Shown: piece by piece, positions 35,143-47,978 of the stretch
Position numbering within the stretch: the stretch's first letter is position 1
Layout: each line of letters starts with the position of its first letter
Assembly: GCA_021234155.1 (NCBI GenBank)
Contig: JAJEKV010000094.1
Coordinates: 1,070,396 to 1,134,395, forward strand
Length of the DNA: 64,000 nucleotides
Source of the DNA: Isoetes taiwanensis
Lineage: Eukaryota > Streptophyta > Lycopodiopsida > Isoetales > Isoetaceae
Reading direction: 5' to 3'
The notes under the pieces: generated by a model
Databases searched by the model: none
Told to the model about the DNA's origin: nothing
Seen by the model: the letters and a program-made list of their open reading frames with translations, nothing else
Made by a program: the position numbers and the translations under genes

Positions 35143-35234
35143 TTGACTCAAATGCTATCATTTTGTCAATAATAATGTCAGAATTACAGACTAAACATTG
35201 ATTGTGGCAAGCTTCAGAGCGCAGGTCTCGTTTT

Positions 35235-36174
35235 CTAGAATTGGGAAACTAGTTCTAACTGAATAGGCATATTAGTAACAAAAAAAAAAGAATCAAAACA
35301 TACCTGTGTAACTTCTAGCAAGTGTATTGGATGATCAATTCTTTCACCACTTTCAGTAACATGTTTTCTAACATGTTTCTTATAGGAGTGAAACCCGATA
35401 TTTTTCATCCCAAAACTTTCTTCTGTGACTATCTCTTCGGGAAAGAGCATCGATCTCTTCTTCCTTGCATGCATTGACCATGGACCCGACATCAAACTTC
35501 GGCACATATTCTTCTTCTAAATGCTTGGGTTACAGTTTTCCTGGGAATGGAAAGAAGCCTTGAAAATGCACTCTGATTAATCCCTTTAACTGTTGAAACT
35601 GCCATTTGGAGTGTGGACTTCCTAGCTATGAGTACATCAGTATTTCTTTGAAATTTTTGAGCCTGCATAGTTTCCCTAACATTGGAAATCCGTCTTTCAT
35701 CACATTTAACTCCTTTGGATGCTAGAGTTACATGTGGTAAGTGTTTGATTCTTTTTATAAAACTTCGAGCTACTAATCCTTTAGAATTATCATCGACACA
35801 ATTCCTTACAATATGGAAAAAAGGAATTCTCCAACTCTTTTCGAAAGTTCTGTTGTCTTCTATGACTCAAAAAGAGCGCTCTTTTTTTTTTCTTTAGAGC
35901 AATATTCTCCTTCTCCAATTCTCGAATTCTCTTCACGGCTTCTCTTTTTCTCATGGCATCTAGCTCCAAGTAAATTCTCCGTTTAGCGACTTCAAGCTGT
36001 TTGAGGAGAACTTGCCATCGAATTGATATGAAAAAGAATTGCAATTGCAATTTGTCGAAATTGCAATTGGCGATGATTAGTGTAAGCTTGTTCTTCACGA
36101 AATGAAGAATTCTTGCAAGAAGCCCGAACCAATTTCCTTAAAACAAGAAATCTCCGGAAGAAATTTCCCGGCAT
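35235..36174 (-). pseudogene. Probable N-terminal pieces of the transposase-like gene, beyond the L1
   Basis: Minus-strand frames 35507-35235 (Lys/His-rich, HSYKKHVRKHVTESGERIDH) and 36098-35790 lie on the upstream side of the L1 insertion. The second has a basic coiled-coil segment (AMRKREAVKRIRELEKEN). Orientation and position fit the N terminus of the gene at 30857-32530, but the link is inferred only. Confidence 0.3.
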
Positions 36175-39100
36175 TTGGTATGATCCCGAATTCCAAATTA
36201 GCCCAAGGAATCAATCCATGTCATCGATCCCGGCTTCCTGGGAGGATGATTGCTATTTCAGGGAATAACTACCTCAAAATGCTGTTATACTAACGAAGAT
36301 CGAATAAAAGCACTTTCGGCACTTAAAGCAAGTGTCGGGACGGTTGCTTTTGGGTACCAATATCAAATTTACACCCGTTGACCTTACATTAAAAGTAAGA
36401 AGAAAAACGTTCTTAACATCTCTTGGAGGGCAAAATGCATGCAACATCTTTGGCATTGCTCTATGGCTATTGTCCCTATTCATGTGTTATTGTATGTCAT
36501 TATGCGGGACTCACACCACATACAATAGAACTCAATCAGGGAATTTGAATACCCATTTCATCTACATTAAACCTTCTCATCTAATTATATTTTTAGTGCA
36601 AAAAGGAATACCATTCTCGAACATTAAAGGAATTATTGTCACACATTGAGTTAGCCAATAAAACAGCAGGCCGCACAGACAATGAGATCAAGATTTTCCA
36701 GTTCTAAATTTCAGCCTGAAATCATTGAAAAAACTAGCAATACTTGATCCCAGTGCCTATGCGGCCAACTATTTTTTTGGATATGTTTCTGTTTCTTGTT
36801 TCTGTTTCTTGACCTGCAAAGTAAAGAAACGAAAGAACGAGAAGAACAAGTAAAATTAACGTTAATATCACAAGATTTCAAATCCTACAAACTGAACCAC
36901 TAAAACAAAATTCTTGTCCATAAGAAAAAGCTATGAATAGATTTGAAAGAAACAGATAGAGAGAGCCCATTACCGTAGCATATAAAATTGAATTGTAGTT
37001 TAACGAAGGCGAGCTCCCTCTATTTATATTCCTCCGCTCATTCATATAATGATAAAATCTCGTCAGGAGGGGATGATTCAACTTTATAGGTGCATACAAC
37101 CTATAACTCTACCCACAAGCCTTGCTTAGATGTCATTGTCAATGTATTATTACTTTTCATCCTCTACATCTTTAAAGTTGGTAGCGCATTGGTACGTTTA
37201 TATTAAAATGAGACAATAATCTTATGAACATACATCACTTTCTCAAAAGTATCCTTTTACATGGAGGCACATGTTTCAACTAGTAAATACGATCTAGTGA
37301 ATGATCTTGTAATTGCTATCATGAGTGTAAATATGGTATCATTGTGGTGGAGTGAAATACTTGAAGTTTAATTTGGGTAAAGTACAAGGGGCATAACAGG
37401 TATACGAATATGGTACTATGGCACCATAAAGCAATGATGAGAGCATCAATATGGTCATGTAACATCAAATGGCTTTTGAATGATGCATTGTAACCTTTAT
37501 GCTTTTTTTAATTGTTGAGTGGCTGGTGATTCTAATATTCATGTTTTTTATTGCAATATGTAAACAAATGGTGGGCCACAACCTAGGTCAAGAAATTTCT
37601 ACCAAAAGTAAACTTTCCTGTATCTTGTAGAGAAATTTGTAATCGCTAATTCCTGCATACAATTTCCTGTAATTTTAAAACCAACAAGTTAGTTTCCTAC
37701 ACTGTAAAATCGTGCCTACAATTTTTTACAAATTACAAAACCATCAAGAAAACTTAAAATTTAGAATCTGAACCATAGATAAAAATATATATTATTCAGC
37801 AGCCTAAGAGTATCATCTCAGGATGATGGTTGGAAAACTATCTCTCTTACAAAGACAGCTCGACAAAAATGATCTCCAGCAGTTGATATTGATGATTTAG
37901 AATCTGAGGCTTACTTTTGGTCGTAGAAACTCTGAGGCTGCCCACGTAGCCTTGCATAGAGGGACTATGTTTCTCTGGATTTTAAACTGTACCTCAGTCT
38001 CATGTACTCGTTTTCATGATGAATATATCTGTCCTCCTTCAAAAAGAAACAAGGTGCTATGCACGAAGGGTTGCCCTCCAGTGGCCCGAAACTGAGTTTT
38101 CATGTTTCTCATTTAGTTTTTTTTTTTTTTTTTTTGTGTTTTGTGTGTCGGGCCTTATTTATGGTCTGAACTGTGCATTTGTTTTTTGTTGTTTTGTTTC
38201 CTTTTGTTTTTAAATTGACTCAGAGAAACATAATATAATCAAAAGATAAGATAAATCAGCCATATATAATAGGAGCTAAGGGGTCTAAACTAGGAGCATC
38301 ATCTAAATAATGGCTACTAGGTCTCTACCTCCCTTCCCAATACAAGAGGAGCAAGCATGAGATCAACCAATGTCATATATCCACATAACATGATAAATGA
38401 CAAGAATGACATCTAATCCTAATCACATGCATCTAATTCGACATATAAGAATGCCTCTACAACCTTCAATTATGTCTTCTTTAGTTAGTCTGATTATAAA
38501 CACTGATCAACCCTCTGTTGCTTAGTCTGTCGTTCCACTATTTCAATTGTGTCTGCCATTCTTTTTTTGCCCATGCTTACACCTATTGGCCAGAGTCCAC
38601 TCTCTGGTTGGTATGTCGGGATCGGTGCGGCAAGAAGGGGTGGTATAATTGATTTTTCTATTCGCATGTTCCTGATTTGTCCCTTGGTGTATTTTTCTCT
38701 TGATGTTCATTTTTCGGACAACATTTCAATAGCATCTTGTGGTATTACGGTGAATCTGCGATTTTTGTTTGCACCCAATTTTGAGTGTCAGTAAAAATGA
38801 GGCTTCGGATTCTTGTCGCATATCTATTTAGGGACATGTACCCACAAAACAACATTGCCACTTATTAACCAAACTCCTTCACAAACCCCGCTCTGGACCT
38901 CTTCTTGACCACCGTTGTTTGAGGCACACTTCTTCCGCGTGTTGCAACCCACGTGGCCTGCCATGACCACCGTAAGCTCCCACCCCGGTAGATGATGATG
39001 CATTGCCACTGGAATCACTTGATGCAGATGCATGACCAGCTGCCATTCTTGCTGCTATCTAGGGATACTATCTCTACTATTCTAGAGACTCCTTAACCAT

Positions 39101-39980
39101 CCGAACTAAAGGCCGGCTTGTATATGTGCGAAGGAGCAAGCTCACTATGCATATGTTACATTGACGTTCCGTTCGAGCATAAGGAGGCAAGGACAAGAAC
39201 CTATAGGTCTCTAAGGAACAGGGTAGAAACCTAACGTCGGAAAACCCTGGGAAGGAGTAATCTCATTTACAGATTTCGGCGTCAGGCCCAAAACACAAAA
39301 CACACACCTCAAAGGCTGACCGCTTCCCGAAGAGTATGTTGACTGAATCTGGTAGTCAACATTTGAGGTGAATTCTAAGGATAAGCACGTTTTTCTTACA
39401 TATAATATTACAACTGCTCAAAAAACGGACCAAGATCATAAAAACGTTTTTCTCACGAACAAAATGCACCAACGCTTTGGAAAATTTTTGCATAAGCGAA
39501 ATCTTGGTTTCGTTTACCGAAAATATTTTAGGCGAACCCGAACTGAAATTTAAACATGTAAAGTTCAAAAAAAGCTTCAATGCATAGCGAAAGAAAGTTT
39601 ACGCATTTCCGTTGGTGCGGAAATGTTTTTTGCCGTATTTTTTCATTATTATACTTCAAATTTCTGCCGCATCATTCAAATAATACATATTGCATATAAA
39701 ACATATGCGGTGTTGAAGCTATCCCCTGCTATTCACGATTGAGCACTCTACACACCAACACACCAATGGAGGTCACAACTTTTGCCTCGGTAAAGCTTCT
39801 CTAGTGCTTCTCTTAGGTTGCCCTTGCAGGTCCGTCGGGGTTGTTGCTTTCGATTATTTTTGCTGATCAAGAACTTTTCGTCCCTAATCACGGGCAACTC
39901 CAGGCAATTTGTTGCCAATCTGTGATTACTCCTCTAGGTTTTCAAACCTTAGTTGATGGAACTCAAATTTTTCTCGCCGG
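36175..39980. other. Intergenic; possible L1 tail at about 37800-38055
   Basis: Mostly AT-rich with no supported gene. At 38010-38052 GATGAATATATCTGTCC is followed by TCCTTCAAAAAGAAAC, which resembles a plant L1 3' end. A poly(T) run lies at 38117-38134. Frames at 38549-38794 (plus) and 38824-39033 (minus) have no recognised motif. Confidence 0.4.
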
Positions 39981-40004
39981 TTTCTAATCACCAAGGTTTT
40001 CACC

Positions 40005-40940
40005 ATGTCGACCCATCAAATTCATTGGGATGGTCTGGTTTGCAAGACTTATGTCTCCCCCTATGTTGATCAATCATATTCTACCACTTCCACCAAGCTC
40101 ACAACTTTTGCCAAGCACCATGAGTCTTTTGTCAAGTTCCTATGGCATAAATTCTTTGGCCATTCATCCAAAACACCCACATCAACAATATTTCTTCAAC
40201 ACTTCTCTGTTGCTATTCATTTGGATAAGTTCATTGGTAGCCCCAACTTTTTGATACATCGAATGTTTGAAGAGCTAGATCGTCAGGAAAACTCGGGTTC
40301 GGCCCTAATGCGCAATGGGTGCAATTCGATCCCAACACCCACGTCCACGCTTCTCAATGAATATATCACGGCTTCACTCTTATCTCACCCTCTAGGTACA
40401 AGAGGCTCTCACATGTCATAAGCCCACTTATAAGCGTGATTATGGCATCGGCTATGCATAGTTGTTCCTCGATTATGTTCGGTACTTTGAATACTTTCCG
40501 AAAATATCTAAACAATAAAGTCATCTTCTTCGACTGGAAACCATCTCCTCTACTAATGCCACCACAAGATTGGGATATGCTATGCAACCCGGTTGGATCC
40601 TCACCTTTGATCACAAAATTCCACTTTTCGGTTCCACAGCGAGGATACATCCTCCTCCACAACCCGGTCCTTGTGCTTCACTTGGCACCCCTCCCGCGGC
40701 ATGAGTACCTCAAAAGGCCCGCATTCCTCTTTTTGGACACGGACATTGGAAGCTCATGCTGAATGGACTCCCATGCATATCACGACGGATCTTTGTTGGG
40801 ATCCACACTTTGTCCAAAGAAATCCATGGAAGGATACTAACACACTGGACACCACTACAAACTGGATCTACATCCCAAATGAGAAGATTTGGAAGACGCC
40901 AGCAAATGTTGTTGCAGGACTTTCTCAATTCTTGACATGA
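40005..40940 (+). pseudogene. Decayed protein-coding sequence, family not recognised
   Basis: Three frames follow one another on the plus strand (40005-40421, 40436-40762 and 40671-40940), suggesting a once-continuous frame of about 310 codons with shifts. It opens MSTHQIHWDGLVCKTYVSPY and contains HPLGTRGSHMS and DWKPSPLLMPPQDWDMLC. It is rich in Trp, His and Pro. The spacer upstream (39720-40004) looks like a leader. I cannot assign a function. It could be a host gene relic or part of a mobile element. Confidence 0.35.
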
Positions 40941-41139
40941 GTTGCCACTTCCCCTGCAATTCTCCCGACGTGGATTGGATTCTGCACTGCACTTCATTGC
41001 ATTCTCACAAGCTCCTTGAATAGGAAGCGTTCAATTTTAAATTGCAACCCTAATACCAGCGTTAGTGCCTTTGGGGTTGAGACTCTTCTGTTGATGAAAT
41101 GCTAGTGTGCTCTTGAAGAAATGGTGCGAACAGGGTTTC

Positions 41140-42190
41140 TAATTTATGCCACTCCAGCTCTTGAATAAACCACGTTAGATGATCTCCAACATGCCAAAAA
41201 CTGGTTGCTGGGTACCACGATCAAGTTCGACCCCATAGTCGCCAAGATAATGCGGTGGATATTGCAAATTTTTTCTTTCTGGAGACTGTACCTATTTTCT
41301 CTCTCTCGAGTGTTCTTTGGTGGGTGGAGGTGGTGTTTTGGGGGGGAGATAACGAAGGGGTTAGCCCCATATTTTAGGACTAATACAATTATTAGATAAA
41401 TGTCCTTAACCATCACCCGGTTGAAACATCGTGCTTCCACATTTTTCTCTATTTTTTGAGCGGTTTGCCTTGGATGATGATAAGCTTTGCACACATAACA
41501 AAGGCCTACCTTACTTGCACATGTTTTCCCCTTGCCTGCAAACAGGACCTCTGCTTCTTCATCCTCTTCCTTTGCTAATTTTCTCTGCTCTATTTCAGTC
41601 CTAATCAAGGCCTCAGCCTTTTCTCTATTCCTTTCCACTGTTCTTACTAATATACTTTAACTGTCCAAAACTGGCAGCCCTTACAAGTTTTAATATTTGA
41701 AATTCTCTTGTGATTGGAACCTTGGTAGCCTCCAAGTCAGCAATGATGTCATCAAATTTCTGGAAAATTTGAGTTAAATTATCATTCTCTTGGAATTTCA
41801 GCTTTCTCAATTCCCTTCAAGCATTTTACGTTGTGATGTGTTCTTGACTTCATAAGTTTTGATCAAGAACTCCCACATCTCTCTTGGTGACTTGTCTCTA
41901 ATTTTATGCATGATACCATAGCTGAACTTACTTGCATTTATACTCTATGTACTTGCAGTAGTGGTTGCAGAGGATCCTTCATTTTGAGGTACGTTATTTG
42001 AGCTACTGCTCTCTCCTTCCACTTCATCACTTCAAGTGATGTATTTCCAGAGGCCTTCAGCCTCTAAAATGTCCTTCATCCTGCCTTTCCATGCTTGGAA
42101 ACCTGCTTCATCTTCAAACACATTAATTCCGCTTAACAAGCTAGCACCTAATCTTGTTGTCAAACATACCATTTCTGAGCCACCCTTTTT
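41140..42190 (-). mobile_element. Ty1/copia fossil 2 (gag portion)
   Basis: This is a broken copia element on the minus strand. The gag region is recognisable, including a UBN2-like block and a zinc-knuckle-type segment (CYVCKAYHH). Protease, integrase and RT are not seen, and no LTRs were found. Several breaks mark it as old. It abuts fossil 1 at about 42190. Confidence 0.65.
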
Positions 42191-44900
42191 ACACAGGTAA
42201 ATGTTATTGCAATGGGTGTGCGGCCAGTCTGTTATGCCAAGTCTTTATATCTGAAACATGTAGCATTTCCACATTATCATTTTCACACTATCCATTTGAA
42301 ACAGATTTCCAACTCGTCTGGCATAGAATCTCAATTCATTTCCAAGGAAGTACATGCTTTAGTGTCAAAAGTGACCCTATAGCCCAAATCAACAAGTTGA
42401 CTAACAGAAATAAGATTTTTTATGAGTGTTGGAACACACAGAATATTTTCAATGTCTACTATTTTTCCCTGAAGATCAACTAGCTGCAATAATCCTTTTC
42501 CTTCAATTGTTTGAAGTTCTCCATTTCCTACTTGTATACTCTTGGCATAAGATCCTTCCATATTCTTAAGCATATCAGAAGTTTGGACTATTGATCTCTC
42601 AGCTCCACTATCAACTACAAGCACATCAGATTTAGCATTAGCTTCTTTTCTATGAGAGATAGTTAAAGCAAGTTCTTCCTCTTCTCATCTTCAGTTTCCT
42701 TCTTCATATTTGGGAGTGGAGTTTCCTTTTACTATATGTACTGGGACACATCCATACGGCTATATACGAGTGATGGCGGGCTGGAAGGAACTATACGCAA
42801 TGCAAAACAATAGTCATAGAGCGGAGTTGTATGATTGGGCCCATCAGTCACACTTGTTCAAAGTCTTAGTGGAGCCTGCCCTTTTATACGGGGTTGAAGA
42901 CTGAAGTATGGGGTCCAATAGTATCCCTTGCTACTTGGAATGACTTGGAGCAAAAGAAGGGCCTTCTTGGTACGAAAGCACTAGGGGTGAAGTCCACAGT
43001 CCATATCAAATTCTACTGCGAGACGAGATTCTTGTCTCTTGGAGAGGCCCCTTGATCGCCCACGTTGTCTATTTTTCGAAGGTGGTTAATTAATACCCAA
43101 TCCCCGGCGGATTGGAATATAAACCTCCGGGCGATGCTGATCTTCCTAACCTAGCTTATATCATGGCAATGGGGCCTTGATGCCTCAAGGCCACCGGAGG
43201 GAAAAGAGAGCTCAATGGTTGGCTAGATGGAATGTGCGGGGAACACGTGTATACATGTGCAAGCAGAGGCGATCATCATAGCTTGAGGCAATATCTTGAT
43301 GCCCGCTTCCTCAACAAGCTTTGGGATGCCAATGCCCTTGAACAGTCAAGACGAAGACACTACCGGCACATAAATCCCACATTGGAACGAGGCCCAAATG
43401 CAAGGCTGCGTACCCACTTGCCCATGAAAAGCGCTGACTCATTGCCTTCTTTACACGGGGCACACCATCTTCAATTGAGATGGGCGGATGGATTGGTGAG
43501 CCCCGCGCTAGGGGCGAGCTGTCAAAATGCGAGTCATTGAGGATGAATCTCATACTCTTCAAAGTTTCCCAACATATGATCAAATCCGACGCCTTTATGC
43601 CGAAGTTGCGTCAGAATGCAACCCGGCCGCTACATGTGACATTGAGCACGGCTTCCTACGGTCTTTGGGATCATATCTTCAAGAGGTTATGGACATGCGA
43701 GATCAGATATGTCCTCGGGCACACACTTGACATGTATATATACATTTATTTCATACTTGTACAGTTTGACAGCATTCTTATTACTGCCACGATTTTTCCC
43801 TCGAAAACCCTTCAGAGCAGGGGGTTTTAAACCTGGACAGTAATAAGTTTGTTATGCTCCTTCTAGGTCCCATAGGCCGATTGGTCTCAGTGGACGATAA
43901 AAATCATTCTTTATTTATTTCTTTCTTTCTTTTTTTTCTATTTCAGTTGCCACAAATGTTCCAGCAGATCTTTTTCCTCCTCGACCTGAGTTTGCATTTT
44001 TCCTTCCTCCTCTATTAGAACTTCCTCTTCCTTTGCCATAATCCTTTGGCGTTGGACATTTTGTAGCTGAGTGCTCTTTGCCTCCACAATTAAAGCAGTT
44101 AAGTTGTTTGTTTAGCTCTGGACAATTATTTTTGTAATGCCCAGGCTGATGACAGTAGAAACATATATCATTATTGCTTTTTCCAGCAAAAAGAATTTAT
44201 GCAGATTCATCATCATCATTCTTAAGCATTTTCTTTTGTTCTACCTCAGTTCTTATAATATTTTCTGCCTCTTCCCTAGTCTTTGCCATATTTCTAATGA
44301 ACATGGCAAGTTGCTCATTTTCACGAACAGATCTAGCAATGGCCAAGACTTGCTATTTTTCTGATAGATTTACTCCTGCACCACTTAGGTCTGCCACTAT
44401 ATTGTCAAAGATATTAAAGAACTCAGAGACATCATTTTCTTCTTTCAACTTTAACTTTCTTAACTCATTTTCAGGAAGATCGATCTGAGAGGAACTTTTT
44501 TCTTCATAGTGTTGAAGCAAAAAAATCCACATTTCTCTAACACTTTTGTTCTAAGCTTCAACCTTTTGTGGCACTAACCTTGCAGGTAATAATACCTTGA
44601 GCTTCCTTCGTTCTTGCATAGTATGATCTTCCTCCTCGACCTCCACGGTTCGGAAGTTGCTCCGTAATTTGTGCCTCCGGATCCTGCGGCTACATCATAA
44701 CTTTGAGTATTTGAAGATCCATCAATCCACCGGATCTTGTTGGTGTGATATTATCGGCCTGGGGCCGAAAGCAAGCCATGTATGGATCAACCGGATCCCA
44801 CGTTCTTCTACCTCCAAAATGCGCTTTAATAGCATCTTTCCACACCCTAAAATCTAGGTCCTCCTTTGTACACTTCTACGATGTTCAAAAGGCTTGCTCC
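42190..44900 (-). mobile_element. Ty1/copia fossil 1 (gag and protease), with a LINE inserted
   Basis: This is a broken copia element on the minus strand. Gag lies at about 44900-44170, two CCHC zinc knuckles at about 44170-44040, and the protease region (DSGAERS; NLISVSQLVDLGY, typical of copia) at about 42624-42331. A plus-strand LINE 3' end (about 42710-43920) lies between knuckles and protease. No LTRs, integrase or RT were seen. There are many breaks and it is an old copy. Confidence 0.7.
42710..43920 (+). mobile_element. 5'-truncated LINE of the same group as the (GA)n stack, plus strand
   Basis: It begins near the end of ORF2: GWKELYAMQNNSHRAELYDW, then LFKVLVEPALLYGVED, which matches LYAMQ..C...LW.W..K..LF..LV in copies A and C of the stack. 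The 3' region has the shared hairpin AGGCC-GATT-GGTCT (43874-43887) followed by GATAAAAATCATTC and a T-rich tail. It sits inside copia fossil 1, in the opposite direction. TTCAGTTTCC and TTCAGTTGCC at the two sides may be a target duplication. Confidence 0.65.
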
Positions 44901-45439
44901 AAATCGACTTGATATGATTAAGTGCCAAGTGTAAAGCTTCTTTGTGATACCAAATGTTGAATATCAAGCAAAAAATTAATGCTACTCTAGTTAGAATATT
45001 TGACCAAGCTAGAAAACAACCAAACAAACAATGGATGCGAAACTTTACCAATATGTTAAATACCAGTACTCAAAATGAGCTCCAAATCTATTCCAAAATT
45101 TGATCGACAATGAACTCAAGATCCGCTTGTTTACCCCGCCGAATTTTCAACGTATCTCAATCTTATCCGTTTCGGTTTATTTATAGTGCAAGATCCGGCT
45201 CGGTTGTAGCCGGAATTATCGATCGGCAAAGCGTGATCAGTGGCATTTCTATTTTCATTTCGCTCCCATGAATATCTGAAGATATTCAGCAAGATAATTA
45301 TCAGTAGATTTTTTGCTTCAGCAAGATAATTATCAGCAAAAAACCATGCAAATGTCAATTATCACGACCCCAACCATTGAATTAGAATATCACTTAGAAA
45401 TAATAGTATACTTGAAATTATACCTAAGTTGCAACCTTG
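44901..45439. other. No recognised feature
   Basis: AT-rich sequence between copia fossil 1 and LINE copy A. A small internal repeat (CAGCAAGATAATTATCAG, twice at about 45287-45336) is the only structure noted. Confidence 0.5.
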
Positions 45440-45577
45440 AACTAATTTAATAACTTGTTCTGCATCAATTTCTCTGTCTGCATATGTGATGACCACCATA
45501 TTTCTAACAGAATTCCCACATATGAAGGACATTTTATGAAGACATGTAATTCATTTTCAACTTCTTGCAGTAGTGGT

Positions 45578-47538
45578 TCATGCTTTTCCGCAACTCCTTT
45601 GCATAGCATAAAGAGACTTAAGGCCACCATTTGTTCTCTGTTCTATGCATTTATTCCATCTGAAGTTCCTGTCCAGCACCAATCCAAGGTACTTGTACGA
45701 GTCCACAAAGTCTAGTTTCTCCCCTTTATAGTAAAAGTCATTGATCTTTCGAGAACCCACGACCATAATTTTAGATTTTGCTAGATTCACTCTCATTCCC
45801 CTTGAGTCACAAAAATCCGCCAGCCTATCAAGATGTTTTTGAAGCCCTGTCCTTTGTCTGGAAATGAGAACTACGTCATCCGCATACAGCAAAAGTGCCA
45901 GAACATGTCCTGCAATAGGAGTTCCCGACCCATCCTGTTCCATAATCCATTCTTCCAACTCATCGATGAATAGGCCAAACAACGTGGGGGATAAAGGGCA
46001 GTCCTGTTTGACCCCAACATTGCTCACTATCACTACATGTGTTTTTGAAGGGGAAAGATAATTCTATCAGCACTTTTTCATATAGCAATCTAGTGGCATC
46101 CCTGTACTCCACTGGAATATTCAATTGTCTCATCCTCTCCAATAGACATTCTCTGGGTACTGTTTCAAAGGCCTTACTGAAATCAATAAATGCCAGATAT
46201 AGCAGTTTTTTCTTACCTTTTACAGCTTCCATTGCTACTTTGATTGTAACCAGGTGATCTATGGTGGAGTGTGACTGTCTGAAACCTGCTTGTCCCTTAG
46301 CTCTCAAATTGTGCCCTTCAGTCCATTTAGTAATTTTGGTCTCCAGTATATATGCAAATAATTTAGAAAATATATTAGATATTAAAATGGTCCTGTAATT
46401 ATTGACGTCTGATTGATCCCTACCTTTGAAAATAGGCACTACTCGATTAATCTGCCATGTTTTTGGAAAACCTTCAGACAGAGCTATATTAAACATTCTC
46501 ATGACAGGCTCTACCAATTGATCCCCTGCCCATTTCAGCATTTCTGCCACAAAACCACCTGCATCTACTGCCTTGCCATTGGCCAAACCTGTTTATTCAC
46601 GTGTAGCCACATCATCGGTAATAAAGGTTCTCTTAAAACCTGTTCCATCGCGTGATCCTCGACTCAACCCCTTCTATCCGATACAATTTCGACATCTGGA
46701 ATAATTCCAAGGTATCAATGTTCGGGGCATCTGCAATTTTCTTTTCATTCTATTCCAAAATGTTTTCGGTTCTTGTATCCAGTAGCCTTTATATGTTTGA
46801 TCCGGCTCTCCTATAGGAACAATCTTTTCTTTCTTCAATAAGGCGGATACTCCTTCTTTCTCAATTTCTTAGCATCTCCTTTTGCCTCTAGACATTCTTT
46901 GCGCTTGAATTTACATGTATCATCATACCAACTATTACATGGTAGGCCTTTTGCTTTTCGTTTGTGGGTAAAACATCTTTCGGCTGCATCCAAAATGAGC
47001 TGCGTAATTTGTCTATCCAAGTCTCTTTGCATGAATCGAGCCCCCAATTGATATCCTTTCCTCGCACGCTTTCTGATACAAATCCGCCTTTTTCCTGTCT
47101 ATCTTTATGTAATGTCCCTGCTGTTCTTCTTTGACAGATCTGGATATGTTTCCTATTCCTAAATGAAATGAGATTGGGTTATGATCTGACTCCGGCTGTT
47201 GCTCCCAAACTTTCAAATGTGTAACTCTCTGAATGACCTCTTCTCCGCCAATAACATAGTCTACAACACTTTTTCCCCTGCATGTACATTTACCAGATCT
47301 TGGAAACCTGTGTAACCCATTGAGTATTCTCAGGTCCAATCCACTGCACATTTCCAGCAACATCTTGCCCATCTGCGTCGTGTATGTCTTTTTTCTTACG
47401 AGTGCCTGCGCCCAACACTTTTACCTGCGATGCCTCCTTGTCCATCTCTTCCATCCACAAAGGATCCCCATCGTGATTGAGGACCGACGCTTGTCTATTA
47501 GCAGTTCTTCCATTAAAATCCCCTGAGTACAACATCAC
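45578..47538 (-). pseudogene. LINE copy A ORF2 (APE endonuclease and RT), broken
   Basis: Endonuclease motifs are YSGDFNGRTANRQ (about 47530), RILNGLHRFPRSG, SVVDYVIGG and ESDHNPISFHL (about 47190), covering the catalytic GDFN and SDH of APE-type nucleases. RT motifs are FPKTWQINRVVPIFKGRD, AKGQAGFRQSHSTIDHLV, YLAFIDFSKAFETVPRE, VGVKQDCPLSPTLFGLFID and LLLYADDVVLIS, with both catalytic Asp pairs present. QDCP replaces the usual QGCP. Frames shift several times, for example near 46030 and 47290. Confidence 0.8.
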
Positions 47539-47978
47539 CTTTCTCTGCGGAGTTTAACAATATCTGCTCCAATTGAAGAAGCGGTCCGCTTTCTGTCGAT
47601 TTAAGCCCTTATCATAAGCTTTTCTTTGTGTATCGGCGCATAATAGCGGCCGCTAGATACACCTTTACGTGTCCCAATATCTCTACCGGATGTATTGTTT
47701 TTGTGTTGCTGAGTGCGCTCTCTCTCACCAAATGGGCAAATTCTTCTCGAACAAAGCGGGCAATTCCTCGGGTTACCCCTATAACTAACACCTATCTCAT
47801 TCCATCACGGATGCCACTCTCACGAAAACCAGGTATATCAGGCAATGCATATTGTTCATGTTCCCATGTTTCAACAAATATGATTAAACAAATGCTTGAG
47901 AACTTCAGACATGCTACTTATTTTTGAATCTGTAAGCATGTTGATGTTCCACATTCCGATCCTGATGGTCTCGTCTTC

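Noticed and set aside
43200-43730. Separate plus-strand genes
   Set aside because: These frames are the C-terminal and 3' parts of the plus-strand LINE at 42710-43920.
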